From positions 682,001 to 746,000 of the forward strand of contig CM074702.1 of NCBI GenBank assembly GCA_037367355.1: a DNA stretch of 64,000 nucleotides, read 5' to 3'. The translations under genes were made by a program, and so were the position numbers. A model generated the notes under the pieces. The model saw only the letters and a list, made by a program, of their open reading frames with translations. It did no database searches and was not told the origin of the DNA. The stretch comes from Neoscytalidium dimidiatum (lineage: Eukaryota > Ascomycota > Dothideomycetes > Botryosphaeriales > Botryosphaeriaceae). Positions 10,982 through 22,528 of this stretch are shown piece after piece; within the stretch, counting starts at the first letter, position 1, and every line of letters starts with the position of its first letter.

Positions 10982-12636
10982 ATGAGCGATTTGGATCAGT
11001 ACGGCACCATTCATTTCCATTGCCACGAAACAGGACTCGACGAGCTGACGCGGACATCCGACATTTAGGGCGATCGCGCAGCTGCGTGCATGCCGGCCCA
11101 TACCCGAGGCCCAGGTGCGCGAACTATGCTACAAGGCGAGAGAGCTGTTGATTGAAGAGGGCAACGTGGTCGGTGTCGATGCGCCGGTGACGGTATGAAG
11201 CTTCACGGTCTCGATACGCGTGGCCGAGAGGGATACGTCGCTGACGTCTTTCACAGATATGTGGCGACATCCATGGCCAATTTCACGACTTGATGGAGCT
11301 TTTCAGGGTTGGTGGTGATGTGCCGGAGACGAACTACCTTTTCATGGGTGAGCTGCTTCCCTAAATATCGCCTGCCGGACTTCGCGCCAGGGACTAGCAC
11401 ACGTGGAGAACTAAGCAGACAACCGAGTCCCCAGCATGGCAGAAGAGACGTCATGCTTATTTGATTGAATGCTTCGAATTCCACGTGCCAACTCCCGCCC
11501 AACGCTGGCACGCACGTGTAACGGAGAATGCTAACGTACGCTAGGCGACTTCGTTGATAGAGGATTCTACTCGCTCGAATCTTTCCTACTCCTCCTGTGC
11601 CTCAAAGTACGATACCCCGATCGGATTACCCTCATTCGCGGGAACCACGAGTCGCGGCAGATTACAACCGTTTATGGCTTCTATGACGAATGCTTGAGGA
11701 AATACGGTAGCGCGAATGTCTGGAGGTAAGTGTCTCTCATTGATTGCCAAGCGTTTTATGAGTTCAAACGACTAATACGCTCATCTCAGATACTGCTGCG
11801 AAGTCTTCGATTACCTGGCCCTTGGTGCCTTGGTTACAGGAGCCGCAACAAACCTTCAACCCACCGCCAGCCCCTACGCAGACCCAAGCGCACAAAGCAG
11901 CCAGGGAGAAGACCAGGATATAGAGATTGAGATCTTGAACTCAAATAACGAGGTCATCAACCGCTATCCCCGTACCTACCGAAGCGATTCTCCAGGACCT
12001 CTAGGGCCTTCTAGCTCGCCAATTGCTGACACACCTGCGAGAACCGGACCTGCAGGTACCGGCGCATCTGGATCTAGCTCTGGATCGATAGGTAATCCCG
12101 GTGGAGCAGTACTTTGCGTACATGGGGGTCTGTCCCCTCTGATCGATACGATCGACAAAATCCGTCTTCTGGACCGCAAGCAAGAAGTCCCTCATGAAGG
12201 CGCTATGTGTGACTTGCTTTGGTCGGATCCAGATGAGATCGATGGCTGGGGTCTTTCACCACGTGGCGCGGGATTCCTCTTCGGCGCAGATATCGTCAAA
12301 TGCTTTAACCACAAGAATGATCTTTCCCTGATTGCTCGCGCCCACCAGCTTGTCATGGAGGGATTCAAGGAAATGTTCGACAACTCGATTGTCACTGTTT
12401 GGAGCGCTCCCAACTACTGCTACCGGTGCGGTAACGTGGCAGCCATCCTGGAGCTCGGTGAAGACGGCAGCAACGGCGGTTATGTGCCCCGGGCCAATGG
12501 CGATGCAAACCGTAGTAGGGCTCTGAGCGACAGGAACAGAGACGGCCCTGGCCGAAGGTACAGAGTATTCGAGGCGGCACCCCAGGACTCTCGTGGCATG
12601 CCGGCGAAGAAACCAGTGGCCGATTATTTCTTGTAA
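10982..12636 (+). CDS. PPG1: PP2A-like Ser/Thr phosphatase PPG1
   Basis: Catalytic subunit of the PP2A-like family. In yeast Ppg1 works with the Far complex. The model has five exons: 10982-10998, 11069-11192, 11257-11347, 11545-11725 and 11790-12636, giving 419 residues. The first exon codes only MSDLDQ and is joined to [15 protein letters not shown]. The metallophosphatase motifs are all present: [27 protein letters not shown] and VHGGLSP. After YLALGALV an insert of about 85 residues, rich in Ser, Pro and Gly, separates the two halves of the catalytic core; fungal PPG1 proteins are known for such an insert. The protein ends PVADYFL, resembling the PP2A-type DYFL end that is carboxymethylated. 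Downstream T-rich sequence is the 3' UTR. Identification as PPG1 rather than PP2A or SIT4 rests on the insert and the tail. Confidence 0.94.
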
Positions 12637-13405
12637 AGAGCAAAGCGCCCTGCTTGGCGCGGGATACCCCTTTGTTTTTGGCACCGGCTAGGTCCGGTGC
12701 TATGTTGTATAGCATCTGGGATATGGCACTGTGTATGATGGCGTTCTCTGGGGCACAAATATTGCGATGAAAGAAATGAATGATTTGTCCTTTTTTTTTT
12801 CTTCTTTGGCTGCCGAGCTCGCTATGTCATCTTCCCTTTGTCAGATTGGAGATGCAAGGTGCGCAATGAGCGTCGAACGTGCTTTTTCCCACGATCCGGG
12901 GACTTATCAAGCCAAGGGATGCCACGTTCCCAGGCTTTGTCAGACACACGGAGATGCATTCCAGTTCCACGTCGGCGGAGGAGAGAAGCACCGCACACAT
13001 TTTCCTCGCGATTGGATCCCAGGTCCGCTCTTGTCTCCGATCACGACCGTCGGCGGAGCTGCCGACCCATTCTCGGAGCGGTTCGGCCCGCCAATTGCTG
13101 CTTGGGAGAGGGGCAAGAATGGCGTCACTGATCACTACACTGCTTGGTCTGCTTACCAAACGGCGCTTTCTAATCGGTGGGGCGGATCACAACGTCAGCC
13201 CAGCGGGTTGCGACGTCGTGATCGATTGCACGTCTTTTCCCCGACGTTTGAGCATATAAACCAATTGATCCTCAAGAATCAAGGTCAATTCTCTTAGTTT
13301 TGCTACGGCGATGTCGCGTAGATAAATCATCCAAACCCTTCTCAAATCTGCTACCCCGCATCGAACCATCACATCATAATTGAAACACGCGCACACACCA
13401 TCAAC
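12637..13405. other. Intergenic: PPG1 3' region and dehydrogenase promoter
   Basis: 769 bases with a T-run at 12789-12798. An open frame on + (12731-13297) has no hydrophobic, charged or motif pattern typical of a protein, so I leave it out. The last 70 bases are AC-rich leader (CACACACCATCAAC before ATG). Confidence 0.5.
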
Positions 13406-14424
13406 ATGTCGCAGCACGTCCTCCTCATCGGCGGCCATGGCAAGGTCGCCCAGCACATGACGCCGATCCTGCTATCGCGCTCGTATGCCGTTACGTCCGT
13501 CATCCGCGACCCGGCGCAGTCGAGCACCATCACGAAGCTGGGCGAGGGCCAGCCCGGCAAGCTGAACGTGCTGGTCAGCAGCGTCGAGGACGTCAAGACC
13601 GAGCAGGATGCGCGGAAGATCCTGGACCAGGTGAAGCCGAGTTGGGTTATCTGGAGTGCAGGTATGTCTCGATTTCTCTTTTTCCCTCCCCCCCCCCAAG
13701 AGGCGGGCATCAGGATGCTCGTGAAGTTGCACGGCCACACGACTTCCCTCATCGTTTCCCCTCGACCTCTTTTTGGAATTGCAAGCCTCCTTAGAGCCCG
13801 AATCACTGGTCCCTCCCCAAAGACGCTTTCTTTCCTCCATCAGCACGGACCGAGGGTTTAACACCACCACTTCCCCCAGGCGCGGGCGGCAAAGGCGGGC
13901 CGGACCGCACGTACGCCGTCGACCGCGACGCGGCCAAGGCCTTCATCAAGGCGGCGACGAGCGCGCCGGGCGTGTCGGCCTTCCTGACGGTGTCGTACCT
14001 GGCGTCGCGGCGCCGCAAGCCGGCGTGGTGGAGCGACGCCGAGTGGGCGGCGGCCACCAAGCTCAACACCGAGATCCTGCCGCACTACGCCCAGGCCAAG
14101 ATCGCCGCCGACGAGTACCTGGTCGCCGCGACGAGGCGCCGCGGCGGCGGCTTCAGGGGCATCTGCCTGCGGCCCGGCACGCTGACGGACGAGCGGGCCG
14201 GGGGCGTGGAGCTGGGGAAGACGGGCGGCAGCGGGGGCAAGGTGAGCAGGGAGGCGGTTGCGCAGGCGGCGGTGGAGGTGCTGGCGAGTGGGTATAAGGG
14301 GGGTTGGTTGGATCTGCTGGACGGGGAGGAGGATGTGAGGAAGGCGGCGGAGAGGGTGACCAGGGAGAATGTGGATGCGTTTGAGGGGGAGGATGCGGAG
14401 AGGATCTATGCGCTGGCGGACTAA
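13406..14424 (+). CDS. Atypical short-chain dehydrogenase / NAD(P)-binding protein
   Basis: A 266-residue Rossmann-fold protein built from exons 13406-13661 and 13880-14424. Splicing joins VIWSAG to AGGKGGPDRT, a good fit to the fold. The N-terminus has the dinucleotide-binding loop LIGGHGKVA. Strand 4 is WVIWSAGAGG. A Y-x3-K pair in HYAQAKIAADEYL gives the likely catalytic residues, and LRPGTLTDE follows as in the extended NAD(P)-binding family typified by bacterial YwnB. No substrate can be named. The intron is long (218 nt) and contains a run of C at 13687-13696, which looks like a length-unstable tract. The second exon is much more GC-rich than the first. The fold is clear; the reaction is unknown. 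Confidence 0.86.
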
Positions 14425-14558
14425 GGTTGGGTGGGACGGTTACCAAAAAGGATGTTTTTGAGGCTGTGGGTTCGTGAGTGTCACTTGGTACGGCGGAGTA
14501 TCGGGGGCAATTTGCATGTGTCCAAGCCGCCGTGCACACAGCGGGTCACGTTGGAAGA

Positions 14559-14581
14559 TTTTTTTTTTTTTAAAAAAAAAA
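14559..14581. repeat. T13A10 homopolymer switch
   Basis: Thirteen T directly followed by ten A, about 135 bases after the dehydrogenase stop codon. It can fold on itself or act as a nucleosome-excluding tract. A role in 3' end formation is only a guess. Confidence 0.7.
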
Positions 14582-15403
14582 GGTCAGCATGTAAAGCTTG
14601 CAGTAAGTTGAGGTCACAGTCTCACGACCGAAATCGGATCCAATATAGGACTGTATGCTTAAAATTTCCACGTGCGTTTATCCCCTGTTGTTCCATAACG
14701 CCTCGAGCGACTCTATGAGGTGGCTTGCTGAGCTCATTACGTCAATGATGGCGTGCCAAGCTGCAGGGGTGTTGTTCTCGCTGCAGAGAATGCGGTACAG
14801 ATTCTGCAGTCGAACATGAAGGATCACGATCTGGATGTTGAGGGCGCCAATGACCATGGTGAAAATTCTGGAGATCACGATACAGCGGTACAGGAACCGG
14901 GATGGCGCAGCATGCACAATGGGGGGCTATAGTAGTGTTGGCGGTCATCGCCCACGCGGGCACATTTCTCGTCTGGCTTCCCGTGGGGCCGATGCGGGCT
15001 CGGCGTGGACCCTGCATAGAACAAAAGGAAAAAAAAATGGAAATCAGAACTCCTGCACAGCTGTCTGGACGGGGCCCGGAAATTCCGTGGTTCAACTTTC
15101 ATGGCTGCGAGGCCAAGACTGGCGACTGTGGGACAATGCACGGAAGGTTGCACCTAGAGGGTAAGGTGGTATTGTAGCACAAAAGCTTACGTCCCACGAA
15201 CCCCACAGATGCGCAAAGTGGGCAGAGAAGTCGCCGCTGGCGGAGGACATGCCCAGCCACGGTAGGCGGACAGGCGCGGGTGGGGATTTCCTGTCGCGGA
15301 TCGTCCGACGCAGAGGAGGGGACTTACAGGGCCATGGCGGCAGTTGTGGCGGACGCGCGGGCTGCTGACTCGACAGAGAGCTGGCGGCTGACGCGGAGGG
15401 AAG

Positions 15404-15438
15404 GATGGCGATGGCGATGGCGATGGCGATGGCGATGG
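15404..15438. repeat. (GATGGC)n hexamer repeat
   Basis: Nearly six perfect copies of GATGGC in the region upstream of the potassium transporter gene. It is read as a microsatellite; the frame it opens codes only Met-Ala or Trp-Arg repeats. Confidence 0.85.
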
Positions 15439-15654
15439 GCGACGGCTGTGACGATTCCCCCCGTGAGCGGAGGTTGGATCAAGGTTTGGACGAGCAGGCG
15501 GGCCCCCGCATTTCTGGCCGTCGAGCAGCGCGTGCCTGTCCATCCGCGGCGCCAGAGAGCGCGGAGGGCGAGGCCGGGCTTGGGGGCGGGATGGGCGTGA
15601 GGCCGGCTGCATGCGGCAGCTCGTTGCGGACCGAGGCCACGCGCAGCAGGACCT

Positions 15655-15740
15655 AGCGAGCAGCGAGCAGCGAGCAGCGCGGAGCGAGACGCGAGGAGCG
15701 TGGAGCGCAGTGCAGCGCAGCGCAGCGCAGCGCAATGCAG
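15655..15740. repeat. AGCGAGC / GCAGC short tandem repeats
   Basis: Three-plus copies of AGCGAGC at 15655-15680, then GCAGC-type repeats at 15712-15740, in the upstream region of the transporter gene. Confidence 0.8.
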
Positions 15741-16274
15741 CATCTGCACTGCCTCCCCGCGCGAATTTGGGAGGCGCCTCTTCACTAGAACATGGGCCGG
15801 CTATTCCCTGCGCGATTTCCCGTCCAATCCGCGCCACGGGATAACGGCGTGGGCCATTGGTCGCGCCAGCAGCCCACGGCCCAGCCTGCCAGGAGCCCCC
15901 GCTGCGTCCCTTTGCGCATCGCGCGACTGCGGGCGGTGCCAAGGCCAAGGTCGTCGACCATGCCGCCTTCGCTCAGGTGCTCAAGTCGAGCTCTTGTCCG
16001 CCGCCGCGCCGCCGGTCAGCCTGCTCATCAATCACCTGTTGCGCGCCAGTCCCAGAGCCTCCGCTCTGCGTGCTTTACATAGACCCGCTCCCGCAACCCG
16101 CAACGCGCTCTCGCAGAGCGCGCGCGTGTCGTCTGCGCTGTCTGGCGACCAATCCTCGAGCCCGCTCACCGCGCATTCCGTCGCAGGCCTGCTGCCGCCC
16201 GATATTCGCGCAACGTTCCGTGTCGGGAGTAGCCTTGCGCCTTTTTCTCCCCCAGCATCCAACCGCGTCCAGTA

Positions 16275-19200
16275 ATGGAAGAAGAATTCGCCGGCTTGGA
16301 GCATCTTACGCTTTTCCAAGGGTCTGGCCAGGCTTCCCGTCTGAAACACCGCAGCAGCAAGCCCCAGCTGAACGACAAGGACGTCGATCTCGTGTACGAC
16401 GAGGAGGACACCATCGACTACAGGCCCCAGGAACGCGACTTCAAGCACAAGCAGGTACACACACCCCGACCAATTCGCCCCGTCCCTCCCATCCGTCCCG
16501 CTGCTGCATGCCAACCTCCCGCCCGCTGACCCCTTACAGGTCTTCAAGGGATGGACGCTTATCTGGTGAGCTTGTCACCGCCTGTCCTGTCCTGTCCGTG
16601 CGCTGCTTTTGTTTTCCTGACTTTGCTTCACTCTAGGCTGGCCTACCAGTCCACCGGTGTCATCTACGGTGACCTTGGAACAAGTCCTCTCTATGTCTTC
16701 TCCTCCACCTTCTCCGACGAGCCCTCCTACGAGGATCTCATGGGCGCCCTCTCCCTCATCATCTGGTCCATCACCTTGATTGTCACCATCAAATACGTTC
16801 TCATCGTGCTATCCGCCAACGATGAGGGAGAGGGCGGTACCTTTGCAATTTACAGTCTGCTGTCCCGCTACGTAGGTTGCCCAGTCGAGCACCGATCCGG
16901 TGGCTGTCAAACGAGCCGCCGTGCTGACTCCGCCACAGTGCAACATTGCGAAACATGACCCAAAGAGGAAGCACACGCACCGTCTCAGCCGCTTCGAGTC
17001 CAATGAGCTGCGTCCGCTCAACCAGAGGGTCAGGGATTTTCTCGAGAATAGCCGGGCCATGCACTTTATTCTCAAGTCCCTGTCGGTCTTCGGTGTCAGT
17101 CTAATCCTGGCCGATACTATCCTTACCCCTGCCCAATCCGTCTTGGGTGCTGTGCAGGGTCTGCGCGTCGTTCGTCCTGATTTGGGCACCGACTTGGTCG
17201 TTGGTGTCTCTTGTGCCATTATTGCATTGCTATTTTTTGCCCAGCCTCTTGGAATTTCACGGCTCGCCAAGGCTTTTGCCCCGATAGTCGTGGTTTGGTT
17301 ACTACTTAATTTCGCCTTTGGAATATATGTGAGTCCTACAGACACCCTTCTGTTCCCATCCGCTAAAAGTGAAGCAAGAATCTTGTAAAATTCGATTCTT
17401 CGGTTCTCAAGGCCTTTTCGCCGTATTTCGCCTTCCACTTCTTCGTCCGAGATGGCACAAATGCGTTCTTTTCGCTGGGTGGTATCTTGCTTGCATTCAC
17501 TGGTAAGGAGCCTCTCAGGTGAATTTGATTCGGGCCTTGCTAAAACATCTCATCAGGTGTCGAGGCGCTTTTTGCAGACTTGGGTGCTTTTACTCAACGG
17601 TAAGAATTAATTAGGTTAGTACTACGGAGAAAGACATCTAGAGCTAACGGAGAGACAGTGCCATCCAAATTTCTTGGCTTTGCTTCGCATATCCCTGCAT
17701 CTTGTTGGCATACATCGGTCAAGCCGCGCGGATATCCGTCAACCCCGCGGCTTTTGATAACCCATTCTTCGAATCTGTTCCGCCGGGGATGTTCTATCCG
17801 TCGCTCATCTTGTCGATTTTGGCTGCCATTGTGGCCTCCCAAGCGCTGATCACCAGTGCTTTCCAACTACTATCCCAGGTCATGAACACGAGCTACTTCC
17901 CTCAGATCAAGATGATCTACACGAGCAATAAGTTCTATGGGCAGGTCTTCATTCCAATGGCCAACTGGTTACTGATGGTCGGCACCATAATTGTCACGGC
18001 GGTTTACAACAATACGACGAAACTCGGTCACGCTTATGGATTCTGCGTCGTGTTGGTCACATTCATCACCACCAATCTAGTCGCTTTGGTCGCTATGATC
18101 GTCTGGCGCCTACCGTGGTTCTACGTCGTGCCTGTCTGGCTGATCTTCCTCACGCTTGATGGGCTGTTCGTTGCATCGGCGGCCACGAAGTTTGTGGACG
18201 GTGCCTGGTTCACGTTCGTCCTGGCTGTCATCCTTGCCTCAGTCTTCATCGTATGGCGTTACGGGAAGGAACAGCAGTGGAAGGCGGAGGATAAGAATCG
18301 TCTTGGGCTTCGCGAACTCATTGTCAGGAAGGACGACGCACCGCCGCGACTAGCTGACAAGTATGGAGGCGGTGAGATATTCAGGATCAAGGGTAAGTGC
18401 AAACTCGAAATTTTAAGTTTGAGTGTGGGAACTGAGTTACGATACTATTCCCAGGCTTGGGCATTTTCTTCGATAAATCTGGGGACAAAGTCCCTGTGGT
18501 ATACGAAGAGTTTTTGAAGAAATTTGAAGCGCAGCAAGATGTCCATGTGTTTCTACACCTCCGTGCGCTATACATTCCTCACGTAAGTCCTGGCACAGAT
18601 CTCCCAGCTTCAGTCGCGGACGAATACTCATACAGCGTCATAATCTAGGTTCGAGAGGAAGAACGCTACGAGATCGCCGGTACACGCCTTCCAAACTGCT
18701 ACCGCATGATCATCCGCCATGGCTACAACGACCACCCAATCAACGCCGACCTCGGCCAAGTGGTCTACACCCAGCTTCGCCACGCAATCGTCAAAGCGTC
18801 GCGACCCAAGCAAGTCCGCCCGCAGACGCCCCCGCCCGACAGCAAACTCAGCACCAGCGGCTCCTCGACCGCCAACTCGGACGGCCACCCAGAAGAAACC
18901 GCCAGCGCCAACCCGGACGCCATCGCCGCCGCGCCACGCCAGCCCGCCACCCGGCCCCGCACCGCCTCGACGCTCGAAAAGGAGCCGGCAGAGACGCCCG
19001 AGGACACGGACGACGACGACCGCATCTCGCTGGCGTCGTCGCCGACGCCGCCGACGCCGCCGCGGACGGGGGCGCGCGCCCGCCGCACGTCGGCGTCCAA
19101 GAACCTGCGCTTCGCGGACCAGGACCACGCGGCGTACCGCAACCTGCCGGAGCAGGCGGTGTCGCGGCGGCTGGCGGCGCTGGACAAGGCGTTCGCGACG

Positions 19201-19380
19201 CAGGTGGTGTACGTGGTGGGCAAGGAGCAGCTGCGGCTGCTGACGTACAAGAACGGGAGCGCGAAGAGGATACTGTTGAGCGTGTTTTTGTGGTTGAGGG
19301 AGAACACGCGGACGAAGGTGAGCAAGATGAATATTCCCGTCGAGAAGTTGGTGGAGGTGGGGTTCGTGAGGGAGATTTGA
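16275..19380 (+). CDS. HAK1: High-affinity K+ transporter of the HAK/KUP/KT family
   Basis: Plasma-membrane K+ uptake protein. Nine exons fit: 16275-16454, 16540-16565, 16637-16871, 16939-17328, 17379-17502, 17557-17599, 17659-18392, 18455-18582 and 18649-19380, giving 863 residues. Exon 2 is a 26 nt microexon coding VFKGWTLI. The family motif [14 protein letters not shown] lies in the first membrane segment. Typical fungal HAK blocks follow: [30 protein letters not shown], and [17 protein letters not shown] of a later helix, for about 12 membrane segments in all. The cytosolic C-terminal third contains [13 protein letters not shown], a Ser/Pro/Thr-rich insert of about 110 residues, and the terminal block [21 protein letters not shown]. 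The start codon follows CCAGTA. Expression in this family is usually raised by K+ limitation; nothing in the sequence tests that. Confidence 0.94.
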
Positions 19381-22300
19381 TAGGATGGCGGGGAGGGGAG
19401 GGGAGGGAAGCGGCGTGGTTTATCATGTAAAAAAAAAAAAAAAAGGAAGAGAAAATGGGGTTTCCGATGTCTCTCGATGTCTCCATTTTTCAATGTCTCT
19501 ATTATACGTATCAAAGAAAAAAAAGAAAAAGGGAGGGATTTGGATGGCATGGAACGGGATAATGTTTATGACATTCTGTATAGGAAATTGGTTTCCAGTA
19601 GATACCATTACCGTTCGAAATGATTTATTCGAAGCCGGGATGAAATGTAAAAGTTTTCGGTCTCGTGGCGGTGATTCTTCTACACGTGGTGTGGTGTGGT
19701 GCAGAGAGCTTCCGGTCCTTCACTTTAGAGGAGTCGTGTGGTATCCTTTTAGGTATTAAAGTCTGATGTTGGGAAGATAAGAACGTGGACTAGGGCTGGC
19801 TCGCGAGATTCCTCTATCCGACACGTGCAGAGTGAGAGCAATGATATAGTCGGGGCTCGCCGACCTAATCGAGTGCGCCCTCGAACTTCGAAATTAAGGT
19901 GCTTCTCGCCGGGAAAGTGGTGGTGTGCTTGTGAAGCAGAAGCTTCTTAGAACGAGCGCGCCGTCGGAAGTCTAGGAAAGTGCCTGCACGGGAGCTGGCC
20001 GGGCACAGTTGTCTCTATCATGAAATTTTTCGTCTGTGCAAGTTGAAAGAGCGGGGAGAGAAGATTGATAATCCTGCCGGACTGTGCGTATCCAGAGGTC
20101 CTCTGCGAGAGACGGGGCCGGCGAAAATTCGGAAGACGGTTGTGCAGGTTCCGGCCAGACGCCGACATCTCAATTAGGGAATTTTCGTCTGTGCTGGGAG
20201 AAGGAAAAGCTGCAGTTCTGCCTGATGGTGCGCGTGCCGCGGCTTGTGGGAGCTGTACCATCTCAGATTTCGGTGAGGAGTCACATTTTTATGTAGCATT
20301 TCGCGTGCAGTATCTGAAGAAGGGGGGGGGGGGGTGTTCATCTGTGCTGCTGATAGTGGTGATAAATGCATGTTCGTCGGAGGCGACGCGTCCGCGGACA
20401 TGGCGCGTGACGTGGCAGACGGAAAAGAAAGCCGCTGTTAGCGCTAGAATAGCGCAGATACGAGAGGAGAGGGTTGTAATGTTGGTGGCCGTGGTGGGGG
20501 GATGGTGATTCAAGGGTCTCAATGCATAGCCCGCTTAGCTTCCTAATCGGGTAATTTCCGTCTGTGCAGAGTTGATGAAGGCACCGGGGAGTTGCGTAGC
20601 GTCGCTGACTCGCTTTTACATTGGGAAGTGGCTTGTTGTCCCGGGCCATAATCGTCTGCTAAGCACCGCGCAAAGCACGGGCTGTCATTTCCATGTTTGT
20701 AGAGTTTGGTGTGACAGGTTGGGTTGGGCTTGCATATGGTGTTTCGGCGTTGCACAGTGTTGCCCGGACGGCTTGTGGCGGAAAGCTGCGGTGGGGTCAC
20801 ACATCAGCGCTTGTTCCGGTAGCCCGATTGAGGGCGCAAAGCCTTGGAAATACCGCGTCGGTCCTCGTTGAAAGTCTGCGCGGGATGACGTCGAGAGGAA
20901 GTCAGATTGATTCCACTATCATGACTGGGATGGCGATTACGGAAACAAAGCGTACTGACACGAGTAGGGGGCTGACGGTACATGCAGAGAGCGGATGAGG
21001 TACTTTGAGTGCTGCTGCAGGATCTTGCACATGGAATTGAGCCAATAGACCAGCAAGACGTTCAACTAAGTTGTGGCTGCAGCCTAGAGTCACGATATCT
21101 TAGCCCTGCACGTTGCCCCTTGATTATGCGTGAGTCAGACGACGAGCTCGGACACGTATTAACGGATACAGGAAATTTTGATTCAGTAATCCCGCACTGT
21201 AAAGGCCCGAAGGCCGAGCTGTCACAGCAAGGTTGGGAATCAGCTGGGAGATGAGCTTCGTGAGTCGGCAACTGCCGACGCAGTGGTGGCAGAGGAGGTA
21301 GAGTTCAGGCCCTCGTCCAGCGTCGGACAGAGGTTCAAACAGTCGGGCAGACACCTCAAGACGCAGTCCCCCGGCAGTCATGACTGTAATTAAGGGATGG
21401 CAGCGTTCACTACGCGAAGGAGCGTGAGAAGAGGTCAAGATAGAGTTGCTGGCACCGCATCACGTGCAGCGCGAACCAGGCGTTCCCGACGGCTCTGGCT
21501 GCGGGATCGACAGGCGAACTTTATCGCTGATATCGCAGATGCGCCTGCTCACCTCCCTCGTCGACATCCGATCTGCCAGTGCTGCCTCTCGCACTGCCCG
21601 CGGCTGACGCGCTGGAGCCGGCGGTCAGGCGTTCCCATCACGTGGCAGATGGCGCTGAAAGACGGCATCTTTTCTTTGAGACCATGCTCGAAGAGCTCAA
21701 GACCGCTGCAGGCGAACGGGTCTTTCACGACACACGGCAGAGCTCTCACCACCTGTGTTTGCCCCACGGCGGCTGCTCCGAGCCCGTTCGAGCACAAGGC
21801 TGTCATCGCGATTTGTCAAGCTCACGCTATGGCGTCACGATGCCCTCAGTACCCCGCAGCCTGGCCAGGTTGCTTCCGCATGTGCCGGCCCGCCAGGCGA
21901 GCCACCGGTGGTTCCTGGCCGCAACCAGCCGCTGCCCGCGCCCTGAGGTCTGACCCGTGAAGAATTGGAGCCTCTTTGTTGATCGCTGCACCCGCGCTGA
22001 CCGGAACTCCCCCGCTCTCCCGCCTCGTACTGTGTGGTACCACGCCCTGCACTGTCAACAGACCGTTTGCCGGCCGCCCTCGCTTCTCAACGCTGTCTCG
22101 CCCGCCCGCCCGTCAGCAACCCTGCCGCGCCTACGTCATGCAGGAGCCGGCGCTCTCGTTCGAGCCGATGCTATTGCTGCTGCGCCGGGAACAAGTGGGG
22201 GGTCAGGATGCGGGGCCCATGCATGCCACGAAATGTGCGCAGCGCCGCCACAGGGTTGAGGGTTGATGAGTGAGAGCGTAAGCGTCAGGTACGTGGCCGC

Positions 22301-22528
22301 CCTGCCGCTTTAATTCGCCAATTGCCCATCTTACTTGACGTATGACATCCGATCTGCCTAAACGTGCCATCCGAAGCCCAAGCCCTCTGCCGTCCGAGCT
22401 CCTTTCTCACCCCTCCCCCAGACACTGTGCCTTCCGTTGACATTCGACTCGACTAGTTGCCTTAAAAGCCCCCTGCTGTCCCGTCATTTCGCACTAGAAT
22501 CACGCGTACCAGCTAAGTGCCTTTGACC
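19381..22528. other. Long intergenic region upstream of EGT1
   Basis: 3.15 kb without a convincing gene. After the A-run of the transporter 3' end (19429-19444) the sequence is of mixed composition to 21400 and holds three copies of a motif described separately. It becomes GC-rich to 22300, then has a C-rich leader ahead of the EGT1 start. The open frames at 21397-21960 and 20065-20508 are Arg/Ala-rich or Cys/Val-rich and overlap frames on the other strand. Confidence 0.45.
20023..20568 (+). repeat. Three dispersed copies of an AATTTTCGTCTGTGC motif
   Basis: Copies at 20023-20040, 20177-20194 and 20551-20568 share the core AATTT(T/C)CGTCTGTGC in the same orientation. Copies 1 and 3 also share the following AGTTGA and, further on, CGGGGAG. 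Spacing is about 154 and 374 bases. The function is unknown. Confidence 0.7.

Larger units (their letters stand above)
14425..16274. other. Intergenic: dehydrogenase 3' region and potassium transporter promoter
   Basis: 1850 bases. It begins with a perfect T/A run (14559-14581). A mixed stretch from 14600 to 15180 has overlapping short frames on both strands that I do not believe. A G-rich region with hexamer repeats follows, and from 15740 a C-rich leader runs into the transporter start. The nearby GCAGC and AGCGAGC repeats suggest replication slippage rather than coding. Confidence 0.45.

Noticed and set aside
12731..13297. 188-codon open frame on + after PPG1
   Set aside because: No motif, mixed composition, and it spans the presumed PPG1 3' UTR and the dehydrogenase promoter; overlapping frames exist on both strands.
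15187..15948. Long minus-strand open frame over the hexamer repeats
   Set aside because: Its sequence is dictated by GATGGC and GCAGC repeats and gives Pro/Ser/Arg low complexity.
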